The notes under the pieces were generated by a model. The model was not told the origin of the DNA, ran no database searches, and worked only from the letters and a program-made list of their open reading frames with translations. A DNA stretch of 64,000 nucleotides, from assembly GCF_900199455.1 (NCBI RefSeq), contig NZ_FZQR01000006.1:124001-188000 (forward strand). Reading direction: 5' to 3'. Below, piece after piece: positions 9,644-19,172 of the stretch (position 1 is its first letter; the number at the start of each line of letters is the position of its first letter). The position numbers and the translations under genes are program-made. This DNA is from Mesorhizobium carmichaelinearum (GTDB lineage Bacteria; Pseudomonadota; Alphaproteobacteria; Rhizobiales; Rhizobiaceae).

Positions 9644-12600
9644 ATGACGCTGCATGATGTCGCGCTCGACGACAAGTTCGATCTTGGAAAGGAGCGCATC
9701 TTCCTGTCCGGCGCGCAGGCGGTTATCCGCATGCTCCTGATGCAGCGCGAGCGCGACCGTCGCGCTGGCCTGAACACGGCCGGCTTCGTCTCCGGCTATC
9801 GCGGCTCGCCGCTCGGCGGCCTCGATATGCAGCTGTGGAAGGCGAAGAAGCAGCTCGCCGGGGCCGATATCGTCTTCCAGCCCGGCCTCAACGAGGAGCT
9901 TGCCGCGACCGCCTGCTGGGGATCGCAGCAGACGGAACTGCTGGGCGAGGGCACCCACGACGGTGTCTTTTCGGTCTGGTACGGCAAGGGGCCGGGCGTC
10001 GATCGTTCGGGCGACGTGTTCCGCCACGCCAATCTTGCCGGCTCGTCCAAGCATGGCGGTGTGCTCGCCCTGATGGGCGACGACCATATGGCCGAATCCT
10101 CGACCAACGCGCATGCCACCGAATTCCTCTTCGTCGACACCATGGTGCCGATCCTCAACCCGGCCGGCGTCCAGGAGATCATCGACTACGGCCTCTACGG
10201 CTTTGCCATGTCGCGTTTCGCCGGTACCTGGGCGGCGATCAAATGCGTCAAGGACAACATCGAATCGACAGCCTCGGTCGATGCCTCGCTCGAACGGCTC
10301 AACATCGTCGTGCCGGAGTTCGGCATGCCGCCGGGCGGGCTCAACATCCGCCACGAGATCGACATGCTCGGCCAGGAGGAGCGGCTGCACGAGTACAAGC
10401 GCGCCGCGGCCTCCGCCTTTATCCATGCCAATGGGTTGAACCACATCGTCTATTCGGGCGGCCGCAACCCCAAGCTCGGCATCATCACGCTAGGCAAGAG
10501 CTACCTCGATGTCCGCCAGGCGCTGGAGGATATCGGCATCGACGAGGCTGCCGCCAACCGCATCGGCGTGCGGCTGTTCAAGGTCGGCTGCCCCTGGCCG
10601 CTCGACCTCCACCACATCGCCGACTTTGCCCGTGGCCTCGACACCATCGTTGTCGTCGAGGAGAAACGCTCGCTGATCGAGGTGCAGCTGCGCGAAAGCC
10701 TTTATGGCACCGCCTCGCAGCCAGTCATCGTCGGCAAGAAGGATGAGCGCGGCGACTGGCTGTTCCCGGCCAAGGGTGCGCTTGACCCCAACGAGATCGC
10801 CATCGCCCTTGGCGAGCGGATCGTGAAAACCATCGGCCCGTCGGAAGAGATTTCGGCGCGGGTGGCGAAACTGCGCCAGTTCCAGGCGATGCTGGCGGAC
10901 GCCACCGACATCGGTTCGCGCACGCCGTTCTTCTGCTCGGGCTGTCCGCACAATTCCTCGACCAAGGTGCCCGACGGCTCGATCGCCGCCGCCGGCATAG
11001 GCTGCCATTTCATGGCGCTGTGGATGGACCGCAACACGCTGGGCTTCACGGCGATGGGCGGCGAGGGCGCGCAATGGGTTGGCCAGGCGCCGTTCTCGAA
11101 GCGCGGCCACATCTTCCAGAATCTCGGCGACGGCACCTATAACCATTCCGGCACGCTGGCGATCCGTTTCGCCCTGTCGAGCGAAGCCAACATCACCTAC
11201 AAGATCCTCTACAACGACGCAGTGGCGATGACCGGCGGCCAGCCGCATGAGGGCGGCCTGACGGTGGACATGATCGCCAGGCAGGTTCGGGCCGAGGGCG
11301 TCGACCGCATCGCCATCGTTACCGACGAGCCCGACAAATATGCCGGCAAGGCCGAATTTCCGGCCGGCGCCACCATCCACCACCGCGACGACCTCGATCT
11401 CGTCCAGCGCGAGCTGCGCGACGTCAAGGGCGTATCGGTCCTGCTCTACGACCAGACTTGCGCGGCCGAAAAACGCCGGCGCCGCAAGCGCGGTACCTTT
11501 CCCGATCCCGACAAGCGAGTCTTCATCAACGAACTGGTCTGCGAGGGCTGCGGCGATTGCGGCGTACAATCGAACTGCGTCTCGATCCAGCCGGTCGAGA
11601 CCGAATTCGGCCGTAAGCGCAAGATCGACCAGTCGAGCTGCAACAAGGATTTCTCCTGCGTCAACGGTTTCTGCCCGTCCTTCGTCACTGTGCACGGCGC
11701 CAAGATCCGTAAGGCCGAAGGCCTTGCCGGCAAGGCCGATCCGCTTGACGGCGTGCCGACACCGGCTGAATTTCCGCTTGGCGAGCAAGGCTGGGCGGCG
11801 ATCATCGACGGCGTCGGCGGCACCGGTGTCGTCACCGTCGGCGCCGTGCTCGGCATGGCCGCCCATCTCGAGGATAAGGGCTGCGGCATGATCGACATGG
11901 CCGGCCTCGCCCAGAAGGGCGGCTCGGTGTTCACCCATGTCCGCATCGCCCGCACGCCGGACGACATCCATGCCATCCGCGTTTCGGCGGGCAAGGCCGA
12001 CCTCGTGCTTGGCTGCGATCTTGTCGTGTCGGGCGCCAAGAAGGTGCTGACGGCGGTACGCGAGGGCCATACGATCTTCCTCGCCAACACCGCCGAGATC
12101 ATGCCCGGCGAGTTTGCCCGTTCGGCGGATTTCTCCTTACCGATAGAGCGCCTGAAGAAGGCGATCCGCACCGCGGCCGGCGACGACAAGGCGCATTTCT
12201 TCGACGCCACCCGCACCGCCACATCGCTGTTCGGCAATTCGCTTGGCGCCAACATGTTCATGCTCGGCTTTGCTTTCCAGCATGGCGGCCTGCCGCTGTC
12301 GGCGGAAGCCGTTGAAAAGGCTATAGAATTGAACGGCGAAGCGGTGGCCATGAACATCGCCGCCTTCCGTTGGGGTCGTCGCGCGGCGCACCAGCCGGAT
12401 TTCGTGCGCGGCCTCGTCGCCCAGCCGGGCAAACCGGGACAGACCGCTCCGATCGCACAGACGCTGGACGAGATCATTGCCCGCCGTGTCTCCTTCCTGA
12501 GCGCTTACCAGAACCCCGCCTACGGCCGGCGCTATGCCGACAGGCTGGCGCTGCTGCGCGCAGCCGAGGCCAAGGCCGTGCCCGGCTCGACCGCCGTGAC

Positions 12601-13123
12601 CGAGGCTGCGGCCAGGAACCTGTTCAAGCTGATGGCGATCAAGGACGAATACGAGGTGGCGCGGCTCTACACCGACGGCTCCTTCGCCGCCGAACTTGGC
12701 AAGCAGTTCCAGAGCTACGAAAAACTCGAATTCCATCTCGCTCCGCCGATCATGGGCCGTCGCGGCAATGACGGAAGCCCTCGGAAATCGAGCTTCGGCC
12801 CATGGATGATGAAGGGTTTTCGCGTGCTGGCGGCGCTGAAGGGCCTGCGCGGCACCGCTTTCGACCTGTTCGGCTACACCGCCGAACGACGCATGGAACG
12901 GCAGCTTTTGGCACAGTTTGAGGGCGATCTTGAGCTCGTCGTCAAGTCGCTGGCGCCTGATAAGGCCGATGCGGCGGTCGCTCTCGTCTCGGTCCCCGCG
13001 CTTATCCGCGGCTATGGCCATGTCCGGCAGGCCAGTGCCGAAAAGGCCGCGGGCGAGCGCCAAAGGCTGCTGGCGCGCCTGTCAAGCACGCCGACGCGGG
13101 CGGAACTTCAGGCCGCCGAATGA
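9644..13123 (+). CDS. indolepyruvate:ferredoxin oxidoreductase family protein (single-chain 2-oxoacid oxidoreductase)
   Basis: 1159 residues from the ATG at 9644, preceded by AGAGGAAA; upstream in-frame sequence looks non-coding. Layout: an N-terminal pyrimidine-binding alpha region (GYRGSPLGGLDMQLW), a TPP-binding region around residues 430-560 (CSGCPHNSSTKVPDG, GGEGAQWVGQAPFS), a Cys-rich stretch (CEGCGDCGVQSNC and later Cys) that may bind an Fe-S cluster, and the gamma domain (GVGGTGVVTVGAVLGMA). It fuses the equivalents of IorA and IorB. The family oxidatively decarboxylates aryl- or branched-chain 2-oxoacids to acyl-CoA; in aerobic proteobacteria the acceptor is uncertain. It stands alone between a lipoprotein and a GGDEF-EAL gene. 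Confidence 0.92.
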   Translation: MTLHDVALDDKFDLGKERIFLSGAQAVIRMLLMQRERDRRAGLNTAGFVSGYRGSPLGGLDMQLWKAKKQLAGADIVFQPGLNEELAATACWGSQQTELLGEGTHDGVFSVWYGKGPGVDRSGDVFRHANLAGSSKHGGVLALMGDDHMAESSTNAHATEFLFVDTMVPILNPAGVQEIIDYGLYGFAMSRFAGTWAAIKCVKDNIESTASVDASLERLNIVVPEFGMPPGGLNIRHEIDMLGQEERLHEYKRAAASAFIHANGLNHIVYSGGRNPKLGIITLGKSYLDVRQALEDIGIDEAAANRIGVRLFKVGCPWPLDLHHIADFARGLDTIVVVEEKRSLIEVQLRESLYGTASQPVIVGKKDERGDWLFPAKGALDPNEIAIALGERIVKTIGPSEEISARVAKLRQFQAMLADATDIGSRTPFFCSGCPHNSSTKVPDGSIAAAGIGCHFMALWMDRNTLGFTAMGGEGAQWVGQAPFSKRGHIFQNLGDGTYNHSGTLAIRFALSSEANITYKILYNDAVAMTGGQPHEGGLTVDMIARQVRAEGVDRIAIVTDEPDKYAGKAEFPAGATIHHRDDLDLVQRELRDVKGVSVLLYDQTCAAEKRRRRKRGTFPDPDKRVFINELVCEGCGDCGVQSNCVSIQPVETEFGRKRKIDQSSCNKDFSCVNGFCPSFVTVHGAKIRKAEGLAGKADPLDGVPTPAEFPLGEQGWAAIIDGVGGTGVVTVGAVLGMAAHLEDKGCGMIDMAGLAQKGGSVFTHVRIARTPDDIHAIRVSAGKADLVLGCDLVVSGAKKVLTAVREGHTIFLANTAEIMPGEFARSADFSLPIERLKKAIRTAAGDDKAHFFDATRTATSLFGNSLGANMFMLGFAFQHGGLPLSAEAVEKAIELNGEAVAMNIAAFRWGRRAAHQPDFVRGLVAQPGKPGQTAPIAQTLDEIIARRVSFLSAYQNPAYGRRYADRLALLRAAEAKAVPGSTAVTEAAARNLFKLMAIKDEYEVARLYTDGSFAAELGKQFQSYEKLEFHLAPPIMGRRGNDGSPRKSSFGPWMMKGFRVLAALKGLRGTAFDLFGYTAERRMERQLLAQFEGDLELVVKSLAPDKADAAVALVSVPALIRGYGHVRQASAEKAAGERQRLLARLSSTPTRAELQAAE

Positions 13124-13264
13124 CGGATACGCCTTGTTTACCTGAAGCTTGATTTTCCAGATCTGCCCTGCATTTGCGGGCCCTGGCAACCCAGCCGAAA
13201 TCACTGTTCTAAGCCTTTCTTAAGGCGGGTGTGACATGACAAGGCTTAGCGTTGGGCCGACAAT

Positions 13265-15610
13265 ATGGGCAGAACAAAAACCGAAAACATCCCCGCGGAT
13301 GTTTATATCCAGTTTGTGCGGTCGTTGTTCGACAACGCCCACATGCTGGTGATCGGCGGCGTATGCTACTGGATCCTCGGATTCATGATCTACCTGCGTA
13401 CGCACAACCCTTTGTTTCTGGGTTTTTCTTTTGGTCTGCTGTCGATCAGCCTTTTCCGCTACTCCGGCATTCGCGGCTTCCGGAAGGCGGGCGGCGTAAT
13501 CGCCAATGTCGAAGAGGCGCGGCGGTGGGAGCGCACCTATATCCTCAAGGGCAGCCTGCAGGGCCTTGGATTGGGCGCACTGTGTTTCATATCGATCTAC
13601 GTATATCCCGATCCGTTTGCCGAACTGGCAGCGACGTCGCTGGCCATCGCAACCCTGGTGACGGTTGTTGGCCGCAACTATGGCTCTCCGCTGATGGTGC
13701 GGATTTTTTCCGTGACCTTCATTGGCCCGGCGGCACTTGCACTCTTGCTGCGCATGGATGTCCCCTCGGTTGTTCTCGGCTTGATGATCATCCCGTTGAC
13801 GTTCATCACGATCAACAGCGCCGACCACGTCCGCAACGTGCTTTTCTCGGCGGTCATCGGCCACAAGGAAGCGAGGAAGCTCGCGCACAGGTTCGACCGC
13901 GCCCTCAACACCATGTCGCACGGCCTTGTCATGCTCGGGCCCAATGGCCGGGTGGTGGTGGCCAATGCCGAGGCTGCCCATCTGATGTCGCTCAAGTCCG
14001 CGGATGCGCTGCTCGGGCGGTCGATCCATGGTCTCCTCATGCGCGGCGTTGCCGGCGGCATGCTGGCGCCGAAGGACTGCCGCTATATCGAGGCTCAGCT
14101 GACGCGTGCCCTGCGCGAGGGCCGCGACCGCAAGGTGCTCGTTTCCCTCGCCAACGGCCAGCATTACGAATTCTCGGCCCGCGAAGGCAGCCAAGAACTC
14201 GGTGTCATCACCTTCGAGGACGTGACGGCGCGTGTCGAAGCGGAAGACAAGATCCGCTTCATGGCGCGCTATGACAATCTCACCGGCCTGCCCAATCGCG
14301 CCTATTTCCACGAACTGATCGGCGAGGCGATGGCGTCAGGCGACCGCGACCGTTTCTGCGGTCTGGCCGTGCTCGACCTCGACGATTTCAAGAGCGTCAA
14401 CGACACGCTCGGCCATCCGATCGGCGACGGGTTGATCTACGCGGTCGCCGAGCGTCTTGCCGCCGTTGCCGGGCAAGGCATCACCGTCAGCCGCTTCGGC
14501 GGCGATGAATTCATGGTCTTCTTCGACCGCATCGAGGACGAGAGCCACCTGACCACGCAGATCGATGAGATCTTTGCCGGCTTGCAGGGCGAGGTGGACG
14601 TCGCCGGCCATGGGCTGCGCATCCAGGCCAGCGGCGGCGCCGTGCTGTCGCGGGTCAGGGACAGCGACGTCGATGCCATGATCGTCAAGGCGGATCTGGC
14701 GCTCTACAAGGCCAAGGAACTGGGCAAGAACGGCTGGCGACTGTTCGAGGCGGCGATGGACGCCGCGTTCCGCAATCGCCAGCTGATGAAGGCGGATCTG
14801 CGCAGCGCGGTGGAAAGCAAGGAATTGCGCGTGGTCTACCAGCCGATCGTGGCGATGAGCACCATGCGCATTGCCAGCTGCGAGGCCTTGTGCCGCTGGG
14901 ATCACCCCGACCTCGGCCCGATTTCGCCAGGCATCTTCATTCCGCTCGCCGAGGAAATGGGCATCATTTCCGAGATCAGCACTTTCGTGCTGCACGCAGC
15001 CTGCACCGAATGCGCCAAATGGCCTGACCAGACCAGCGTCTCGGTCAACCTCTCGGCCAAGGATTTCCGCAACCGCGACGTCATCCAGAAGGTTCGCGAT
15101 GCGCTGGCGAATTCCGGCCTCGCCGCCGGCCGGCTGGAAATCGAGGTCACCGAAACGGCGCTGCTCGACGACAAGTCGCTGACGCGCCAGTATATCGAGG
15201 AACTGAAGCAGCTCGGCGTGCGCATCGCGCTCGACGATTTCGGCACTGGCTATTCGAGCTTGAGCTACCTCCACAAGCTGCCGCTCGACAAGATCAAGAT
15301 CGACCGTTCGTTCCTGATGGACGTCACCCAGAACAATCGTTCGCTGGAACTGCTCAAGGGCATTGTCAGCCTGTCGCGGCCGCTCGGGCTTTCGGTGACC
15401 GTGGAAGGCGTCGAGACCTTCGAACAGCTCAAGATCCTGGCTTTACAGGTCAAGCCGGATCTCGTGCAAGGCTTCCTCTTCGGCGCCGCGCTGAGTGCGT
15501 CGGGTATCGAGACGATGTCGAATGTCACCTGGCCATTCGCCGCGGACCTGCGTCTCACCGGCAAACGGATAGCCAGTTCCGGCAAACGGACAGCCAGCCA
15601 ATTATCGTGA
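13265..15610 (+). CDS. membrane-anchored PAS-GGDEF-EAL cyclic-di-GMP protein
   Basis: 781 residues. About five or six hydrophobic segments in residues 20-185 form an N-terminal membrane sensor. A PAS-like region follows (about 205-320, GLVMLGPNGRVVVANAEAAHL). The GGDEF motif at 412-416 is intact, so diguanylate cyclase activity is possible, and the EAL domain has EAL at 540-542 and DDFGTGYSSLSYL, so phosphodiesterase activity is also possible. Both key motifs are canonical, so the direction of net activity cannot be told. The C-terminus encodes a small tandem duplication (bases 15558-15599). It precedes the FeeM-like synthase gene but is separated from it by a promoter. Confidence 0.93.
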   Translation: MGRTKTENIPADVYIQFVRSLFDNAHMLVIGGVCYWILGFMIYLRTHNPLFLGFSFGLLSISLFRYSGIRGFRKAGGVIANVEEARRWERTYILKGSLQGLGLGALCFISIYVYPDPFAELAATSLAIATLVTVVGRNYGSPLMVRIFSVTFIGPAALALLLRMDVPSVVLGLMIIPLTFITINSADHVRNVLFSAVIGHKEARKLAHRFDRALNTMSHGLVMLGPNGRVVVANAEAAHLMSLKSADALLGRSIHGLLMRGVAGGMLAPKDCRYIEAQLTRALREGRDRKVLVSLANGQHYEFSAREGSQELGVITFEDVTARVEAEDKIRFMARYDNLTGLPNRAYFHELIGEAMASGDRDRFCGLAVLDLDDFKSVNDTLGHPIGDGLIYAVAERLAAVAGQGITVSRFGGDEFMVFFDRIEDESHLTTQIDEIFAGLQGEVDVAGHGLRIQASGGAVLSRVRDSDVDAMIVKADLALYKAKELGKNGWRLFEAAMDAAFRNRQLMKADLRSAVESKELRVVYQPIVAMSTMRIASCEALCRWDHPDLGPISPGIFIPLAEEMGIISEISTFVLHAACTECAKWPDQTSVSVNLSAKDFRNRDVIQKVRDALANSGLAAGRLEIEVTETALLDDKSLTRQYIEELKQLGVRIALDDFGTGYSSLSYLHKLPLDKIKIDRSFLMDVTQNNRSLELLKGIVSLSRPLGLSVTVEGVETFEQLKILALQVKPDLVQGFLFGAALSASGIETMSNVTWPFAADLRLTGKRIASSGKRTASQLS
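15558..15599 (+). repeat. 21-bp tandem duplication in the 3' end of the GGDEF-EAL gene
   Basis: Two successive 21-base units, each starting CCGGCAAACGGA, differ at few positions and encode TGKRIAS and SGKRTAS near the C-terminus. The duplication keeps the frame. Confidence 0.7.
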
Positions 15611-15939
15611 TTTCGAAGGTCGCTGGATGGCGGTTCCGCCGCTTTGTCGGGCATTCCACGTGCGGGCGATGCACAACGCTGCGTTGATGACCGGGAACGG
15701 GTCGGCCGTGAGGTCAAGCCCAAGAGGCGGCGTCATTGACGGTCAGTCTTTCAAATATATAAAAGCAAAAACAATTGGTTAAGGCGCGATCAGCAATTGC
15801 CGAACGCAAGCCCCACAGCCACAACCGGACGGACGGCTGTTAAGGTTAACAGAAGGTAAACCGGCGCTATCCAAGTTTCAGCTTGTGTCTCATTTCAGCT
15901 CGAATAGCCTATTCATCGGCGGAATTTCGAGGACAGATG
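15611..15939. other. 329-base intergenic region with a promoter for the FeeM-like gene
   Basis: No gene is supported here. It holds the promoter at 15736-15763 and an AT-rich leader of about 170 bases before the downstream ATG, including GTTAAGGTTAAC near 15839. The long leader could carry regulation, but no stable fold or riboswitch was recognised. Confidence 0.5.
15736..15763 (+). promoter_or_regulatory. sigma-70-type promoter upstream of the FeeM-like gene
   Basis: TTGACG (15736-15741), 16 bases, then TATAAA (15758-15763). Both hexamers are close to consensus and the surrounding AATATATAAAAG is unusually AT-rich for this genome. Transcription would start near 15770. Confidence 0.5.
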
Positions 15940-16707
15940 ATGGATGCTGCAACGGCTGCAAGGAATACGTCTGGCGTGGTCAGGGCAGCCGGGGATTCCG
16001 TGCTGAACCGATCGATGATGCAACTGCTGGAGCATGTCGATTATCGCCTCATTACCGGAGGCGAGGATTTGGAGGCGATCTACCGGCTTCGCTATAAATC
16101 CTATCTGCGCTCAGGCATGTGCGGCCCAATCGCCAGCGGGATGTTCGAGGATCGCTGGGACAATCTGCCCAATTCCTACCGGTTCGGGGTCTATTTCTAT
16201 GGCGAGTTGGTCAGCACGATCCGCTTCCACTACATTTCTCGGGAGCACCCGAATTCGCCGTCCGTCGATGCCTATCCGGAAATACTGATCGAGCGACTTG
16301 CCCGCGGAGAAACCTTTATCGACGGAACCCGGTTTGCAACCGATCCCGATAGCGCGCCGGCGCCCGGAGTGTTGCCGTTCCTGACCCTCAGGCTTGCCAT
16401 GGTGGCCTCGCTCTATTTTGGCCAGGACTCGGTGCTGACGCCGGTCAAGGTCGAGCATTCCAATTTTTATTCGCGTTATTTCAATGCCGTACAGCGGACC
16501 GAGGCTAAAGAATTTCCAGGCGTTCTTACCCGGATCGCGCTGTTCGAAATCCCTGCCGGCGAAAATATGCGCCTGACGCTCGAACGGTTCCCCTTCTTCA
16601 GGTCGACGCCGACGGAGCAGCGGCTGATGTTCGCCAATCCGGCCATCAACCGGCTGACGCCCTTATCCATCGTGCCGACAGCGAAATATTATCGCGCCGC
16701 CGCCTGA
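15940..16707 (+). CDS. FeeM-like N-acyl amino acid synthase (GNAT fold, LuxI-related)
   Basis: 255 residues from the ATG at 15940, 6 bases after GAGGA; an adjacent ATG at 15937 is possible. Family features: YRLRYKSYLRSG, MFEDRWDNLPNSYRFGVYF, GELVSTIRFHYIS, GETFIDGTRFA, FLTLRLAMVASLYFG and VKVEHSNFYSRYF. This is the pattern of FeeM, an environmental N-acyl tyrosine synthase that uses acyl-ACP and resembles LuxI autoinducer synthases. No LuxR gene is adjacent, so the product is more likely an N-acyl amino acid than a homoserine lactone (inference). It has its own promoter downstream of the GGDEF-EAL gene. Confidence 0.7.
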   Translation: MDAATAARNTSGVVRAAGDSVLNRSMMQLLEHVDYRLITGGEDLEAIYRLRYKSYLRSGMCGPIASGMFEDRWDNLPNSYRFGVYFYGELVSTIRFHYISREHPNSPSVDAYPEILIERLARGETFIDGTRFATDPDSAPAPGVLPFLTLRLAMVASLYFGQDSVLTPVKVEHSNFYSRYFNAVQRTEAKEFPGVLTRIALFEIPAGENMRLTLERFPFFRSTPTEQRLMFANPAINRLTPLSIVPTAKYYRAAA

Positions 16708-16828
16708 GGCTACGCGATTTTTGACGAGCCTCTGGAGCTTTCCGGCCAGATCCGCGTTCTGATGACGGCGGCGTGCCGCCGTTCCGTCTCGTCATCATGC
16801 CAACTGATCTGCCGCGAAGGACCCCGAC

Positions 16829-16978
16829 ATGCACATCTCCCAGCTCGCGCTCACGCCACTTATCTCGCTGATCGCCGGCGTGCTGATCCTCATCATGCCA
16901 CGGCTGCTGAACTACATCGTCGCCCTCTATCTGATCGTTGTTGGACTGCTCGGGCTTTTCCCGCACCTCGCCGGCTGA
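16829..16978 (+). CDS. DUF3096-type small membrane protein
   Basis: 49 residues, two hydrophobic helices: LALTPLISLIAGVLILIMP and NYIVALYLIVVGLLGLF with the RLLNYIVA link typical of DUF3096. The ATG at 16829 is preceded by GAAGGA at 16816-16821. Small inner-membrane protein of unknown role. It sits between the FeeM-like gene and the transhydrogenase operon, as a stand-alone gene. Confidence 0.85.
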   Translation: MHISQLALTPLISLIAGVLILIMPRLLNYIVALYLIVVGLLGLFPHLAG

Positions 16979-17142
16979 GACCGCCGTGCAGGTCTGCCGC
17001 AAAGCCATCCCTGACACAGGGACAGCCGGCAGTTTCAATTTTCCCTTGAGGCAGTTGTCCGCCCCAATGCGGCAATAGCGCCATTGCTCTCGGCCCGGGT
17101 TTTCGCTATGTGCCTGAAAGATGTCTTCGAAGGGGTATTCCT

Positions 17143-17367
17143 ATGGCTGATCACTCGCCGACCGGTCCTGTCGAACTGGGCGCGAAGATGGACTATGCGG
17201 AACATGACCGCACCTATGCGGGCTTTCTCGCTCTGGCCAAATACGGATCGCTGTTCTGCGGCGCGTTGCTCATCGCGATGGCTTTCGGCTTCTTCGCGGC
17301 CGGTTTCTTCTCGGCGACCATCCTGTTCATCCTGATCATGGCCGTCGGCGCCTTCATTCTGCGATAG
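17143..17367 (+). CDS. aa3-type cytochrome c oxidase subunit IV-like protein
   Basis: 74 residues from the ATG at 17143 with GAAGGGG upstream. The N-terminus has MDYAEHDRTYAGFLALAKYG, the signature of the bacterial aa3-type subunit IV family, followed by one or two membrane helices (FCGALLIAMAFGFFAAGFF, ATILFILIMAVGAFIL). From memory, this small gene commonly precedes pntAA in rhizobia, as here (88 bases). Its role in the oxidase is accessory and not well defined. Confidence 0.85.
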   Translation: MADHSPTGPVELGAKMDYAEHDRTYAGFLALAKYGSLFCGALLIAMAFGFFAAGFFSATILFILIMAVGAFILR

Positions 17368-17454
17368 ACCTTCCAAAACCCCGTTGCCATTGACGTTGCC
17401 GGATATTCCGGCCGACACTTTGCGCAAACAGGTTCCAGCCGAAAGGATCATGCG

Positions 17455-18741
17455 GTGGGACAGACGGTTTTCATCCCTCGTGAGCTTGATGCGAACGAGC
17501 CGCGTGTCGCGGCCTCGCCCGATACGGTCAAGCGGCTGGCGGGGCTGGGCTTCGATGTGATTGTCGAAACCGGCGCCGGCACGAGATCGCGTATCCCCGA
17601 CGAAGAGTTCGCCAAGGCGGGTGCTGTCATCGGCAAGGCCGCGGATGTCGGCAAGGCCGATGTCGTGCTAAAGGTTCGCCGGCCGACGGAAGCCGAGCTG
17701 AAAGGCTACAAAGCCGGTGCGGCGGTGATCGCCATCATGGATCCCTACGGCAATGATGCCGCGGTCGCGGCCCTGGCCAAGGCCGGTGTCACCGCCTTCT
17801 CGATGGAATTCATGCCGCGCATAACTCGCGCGCAATCGATGGACGTGCTGTCCTCGCAGGCCAACCTTGCCGGCTACCAGGCGGTGATCGACGGCGCTTC
17901 GGAATATGATCGCGCCCTGCCGATGATGATGACGGCGGCAGGCACGGTGCCGGCGGCGAAGGTCTTCATCATGGGTGTCGGCGTCGCCGGCCTGCAGGCG
18001 ATCGCCACGGCACGCCGCCTCGGCGCGGTCGTCACCGCCACCGACGTGCGCCCCGCCGCCAAGGAACAGGTCGCCTCGCTCGGCGCCAAATTCCTGGCCG
18101 TCGAGGACGATGAATTCAAGGCCGCCGAGACCGCCGGCGGCTACGCCAAGGAAATGTCCAAGGAATACCAGGCCAAGCAGGCGGCGCTCACCGCTGAGCA
18201 CATCGCCAAGCAGGACATCGTCATCACCACGGCTCTGATCCCCGGCCGGCCGGCGCCGAAGCTGGTGTCGGCGGCGATGGTCGCCTCGATGAAGCCGGGT
18301 TCTGTGCTCGTCGACCTCGCCGTCGAACGCGGCGGCAATGTCGAGGGCGCTGAGCCAGGCAAGGTCGTCACCACGGCCAACAATGTGAAGATTGTCGGCC
18401 ATCTCAACGTGCCCGGCCGCGTCGCTGCGTCCGCCTCGCTGCTCTACGCCAAGAACTTGTTCGCTTTCCTCGAGACGCTGGTCGACAAGACGACCAAGAC
18501 GCTCGCCATCAACCGCGACGACGATCTGGTCAAGGCGACGATGCTGACCGATGGCGGCAAGGTGGTGCATCCGGCCTTCGCCAAGGCCGACCAGCAGCCT
18601 CATGTCGAGCCGGCCGCGATCCCGGCCACGACCATGGTGGCCTCGGCCGAGCCGGCTGCTGCAAAGAAAGCCGCGACAAAGAAAACGGCCGCATCCCAGT
18701 CGCCCTCGTCCAAGTCGCCCAAGTCGAAAGGCACAGCGTGA
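17455..18741 (+). CDS. pntAA: NAD(P) transhydrogenase subunit alpha, part 1 (NAD-binding domain I)
   Basis: 428 residues from a GTG start at 17455, preceded by GAAAGGA at 17441-17447; the ATG at 17450 is in another frame. It has the alanine dehydrogenase/PNT N-terminal domain ([21 protein letters not shown]), the catalytic QxxD region [12 protein letters not shown], and the Rossmann motif [19 protein letters not shown]. The last 50 or so residues are a Lys/Ala/Pro linker. With PntAB and PntB it makes the proton-translocating transhydrogenase that forms NADPH from NADH. The stop overlaps the pntAB start by one base (TGATG). Confidence 0.95.
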   Translation: MGQTVFIPRELDANEPRVAASPDTVKRLAGLGFDVIVETGAGTRSRIPDEEFAKAGAVIGKAADVGKADVVLKVRRPTEAELKGYKAGAAVIAIMDPYGNDAAVAALAKAGVTAFSMEFMPRITRAQSMDVLSSQANLAGYQAVIDGASEYDRALPMMMTAAGTVPAAKVFIMGVGVAGLQAIATARRLGAVVTATDVRPAAKEQVASLGAKFLAVEDDEFKAAETAGGYAKEMSKEYQAKQAALTAEHIAKQDIVITTALIPGRPAPKLVSAAMVASMKPGSVLVDLAVERGGNVEGAEPGKVVTTANNVKIVGHLNVPGRVAASASLLYAKNLFAFLETLVDKTTKTLAINRDDDLVKATMLTDGGKVVHPAFAKADQQPHVEPAAIPATTMVASAEPAAAKKAATKKTAASQSPSSKSPKSKGTA

Positions 18742-19166
18742 TGGATCAGACCCTGCAGAAAGCCCTCGACCAGCTCGACCAGGCCACCGCCGCCGTCAGG
18801 CTGGCGGTGCAGAACCTGGCCAATGCTCCAGGCGGTGCCGAGGCGGCGGGTGATGCCGCGCACGCCCTGTCCGGCGGCGCCATCGATCCCTTTGTCTTCC
18901 GCTTCGCCATCTTCGTTCTGGCGATCTTCGTCGGCTACTATGTCGTCTGGTCGGTGACCCCGGCGCTGCACACGCCGCTGATGGCGGTCACCAACGCCAT
19001 CTCCTCGGTCATCGTCGTCGGCGCGCTGCTGGCCGTCGGCATCGCCGCTTCCGGTGTTGCCGCCGGCTTTGGCTTCGTCGCGCTGATGCTGGTCTCCGTC
19101 AACATCTTCGGCGGCTTCCTGGTCACCCAGCGCATGCTGGCCATGTACAAGAAGAAGGACAAGTAG
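18741..19166 (+). CDS. pntAB: NAD(P) transhydrogenase subunit alpha, part 2 (membrane domain)
   Basis: 141 residues with three or four membrane helices ([60 protein letters not shown]) ending in RMLAMYKKK. This is the membrane part that in enteric bacteria is fused to PntA; here it is a separate subunit, the usual alphaproteobacterial arrangement. The ATG at 18741 shares its A with the pntAA stop; pntB follows 6 bases later. Confidence 0.95.
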   Translation: MDQTLQKALDQLDQATAAVRLAVQNLANAPGGAEAAGDAAHALSGGAIDPFVFRFAIFVLAIFVGYYVVWSVTPALHTPLMAVTNAISSVIVVGALLAVGIAASGVAAGFGFVALMLVSVNIFGGFLVTQRMLAMYKKKDK

Positions 19167-19172
19167 AGCGCC

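Noticed and set aside
15940..16707. LuxI-type homoserine lactone synthase
   Set aside because: Motifs and length (255 residues) fit FeeM better, and there is no LuxR gene nearby.
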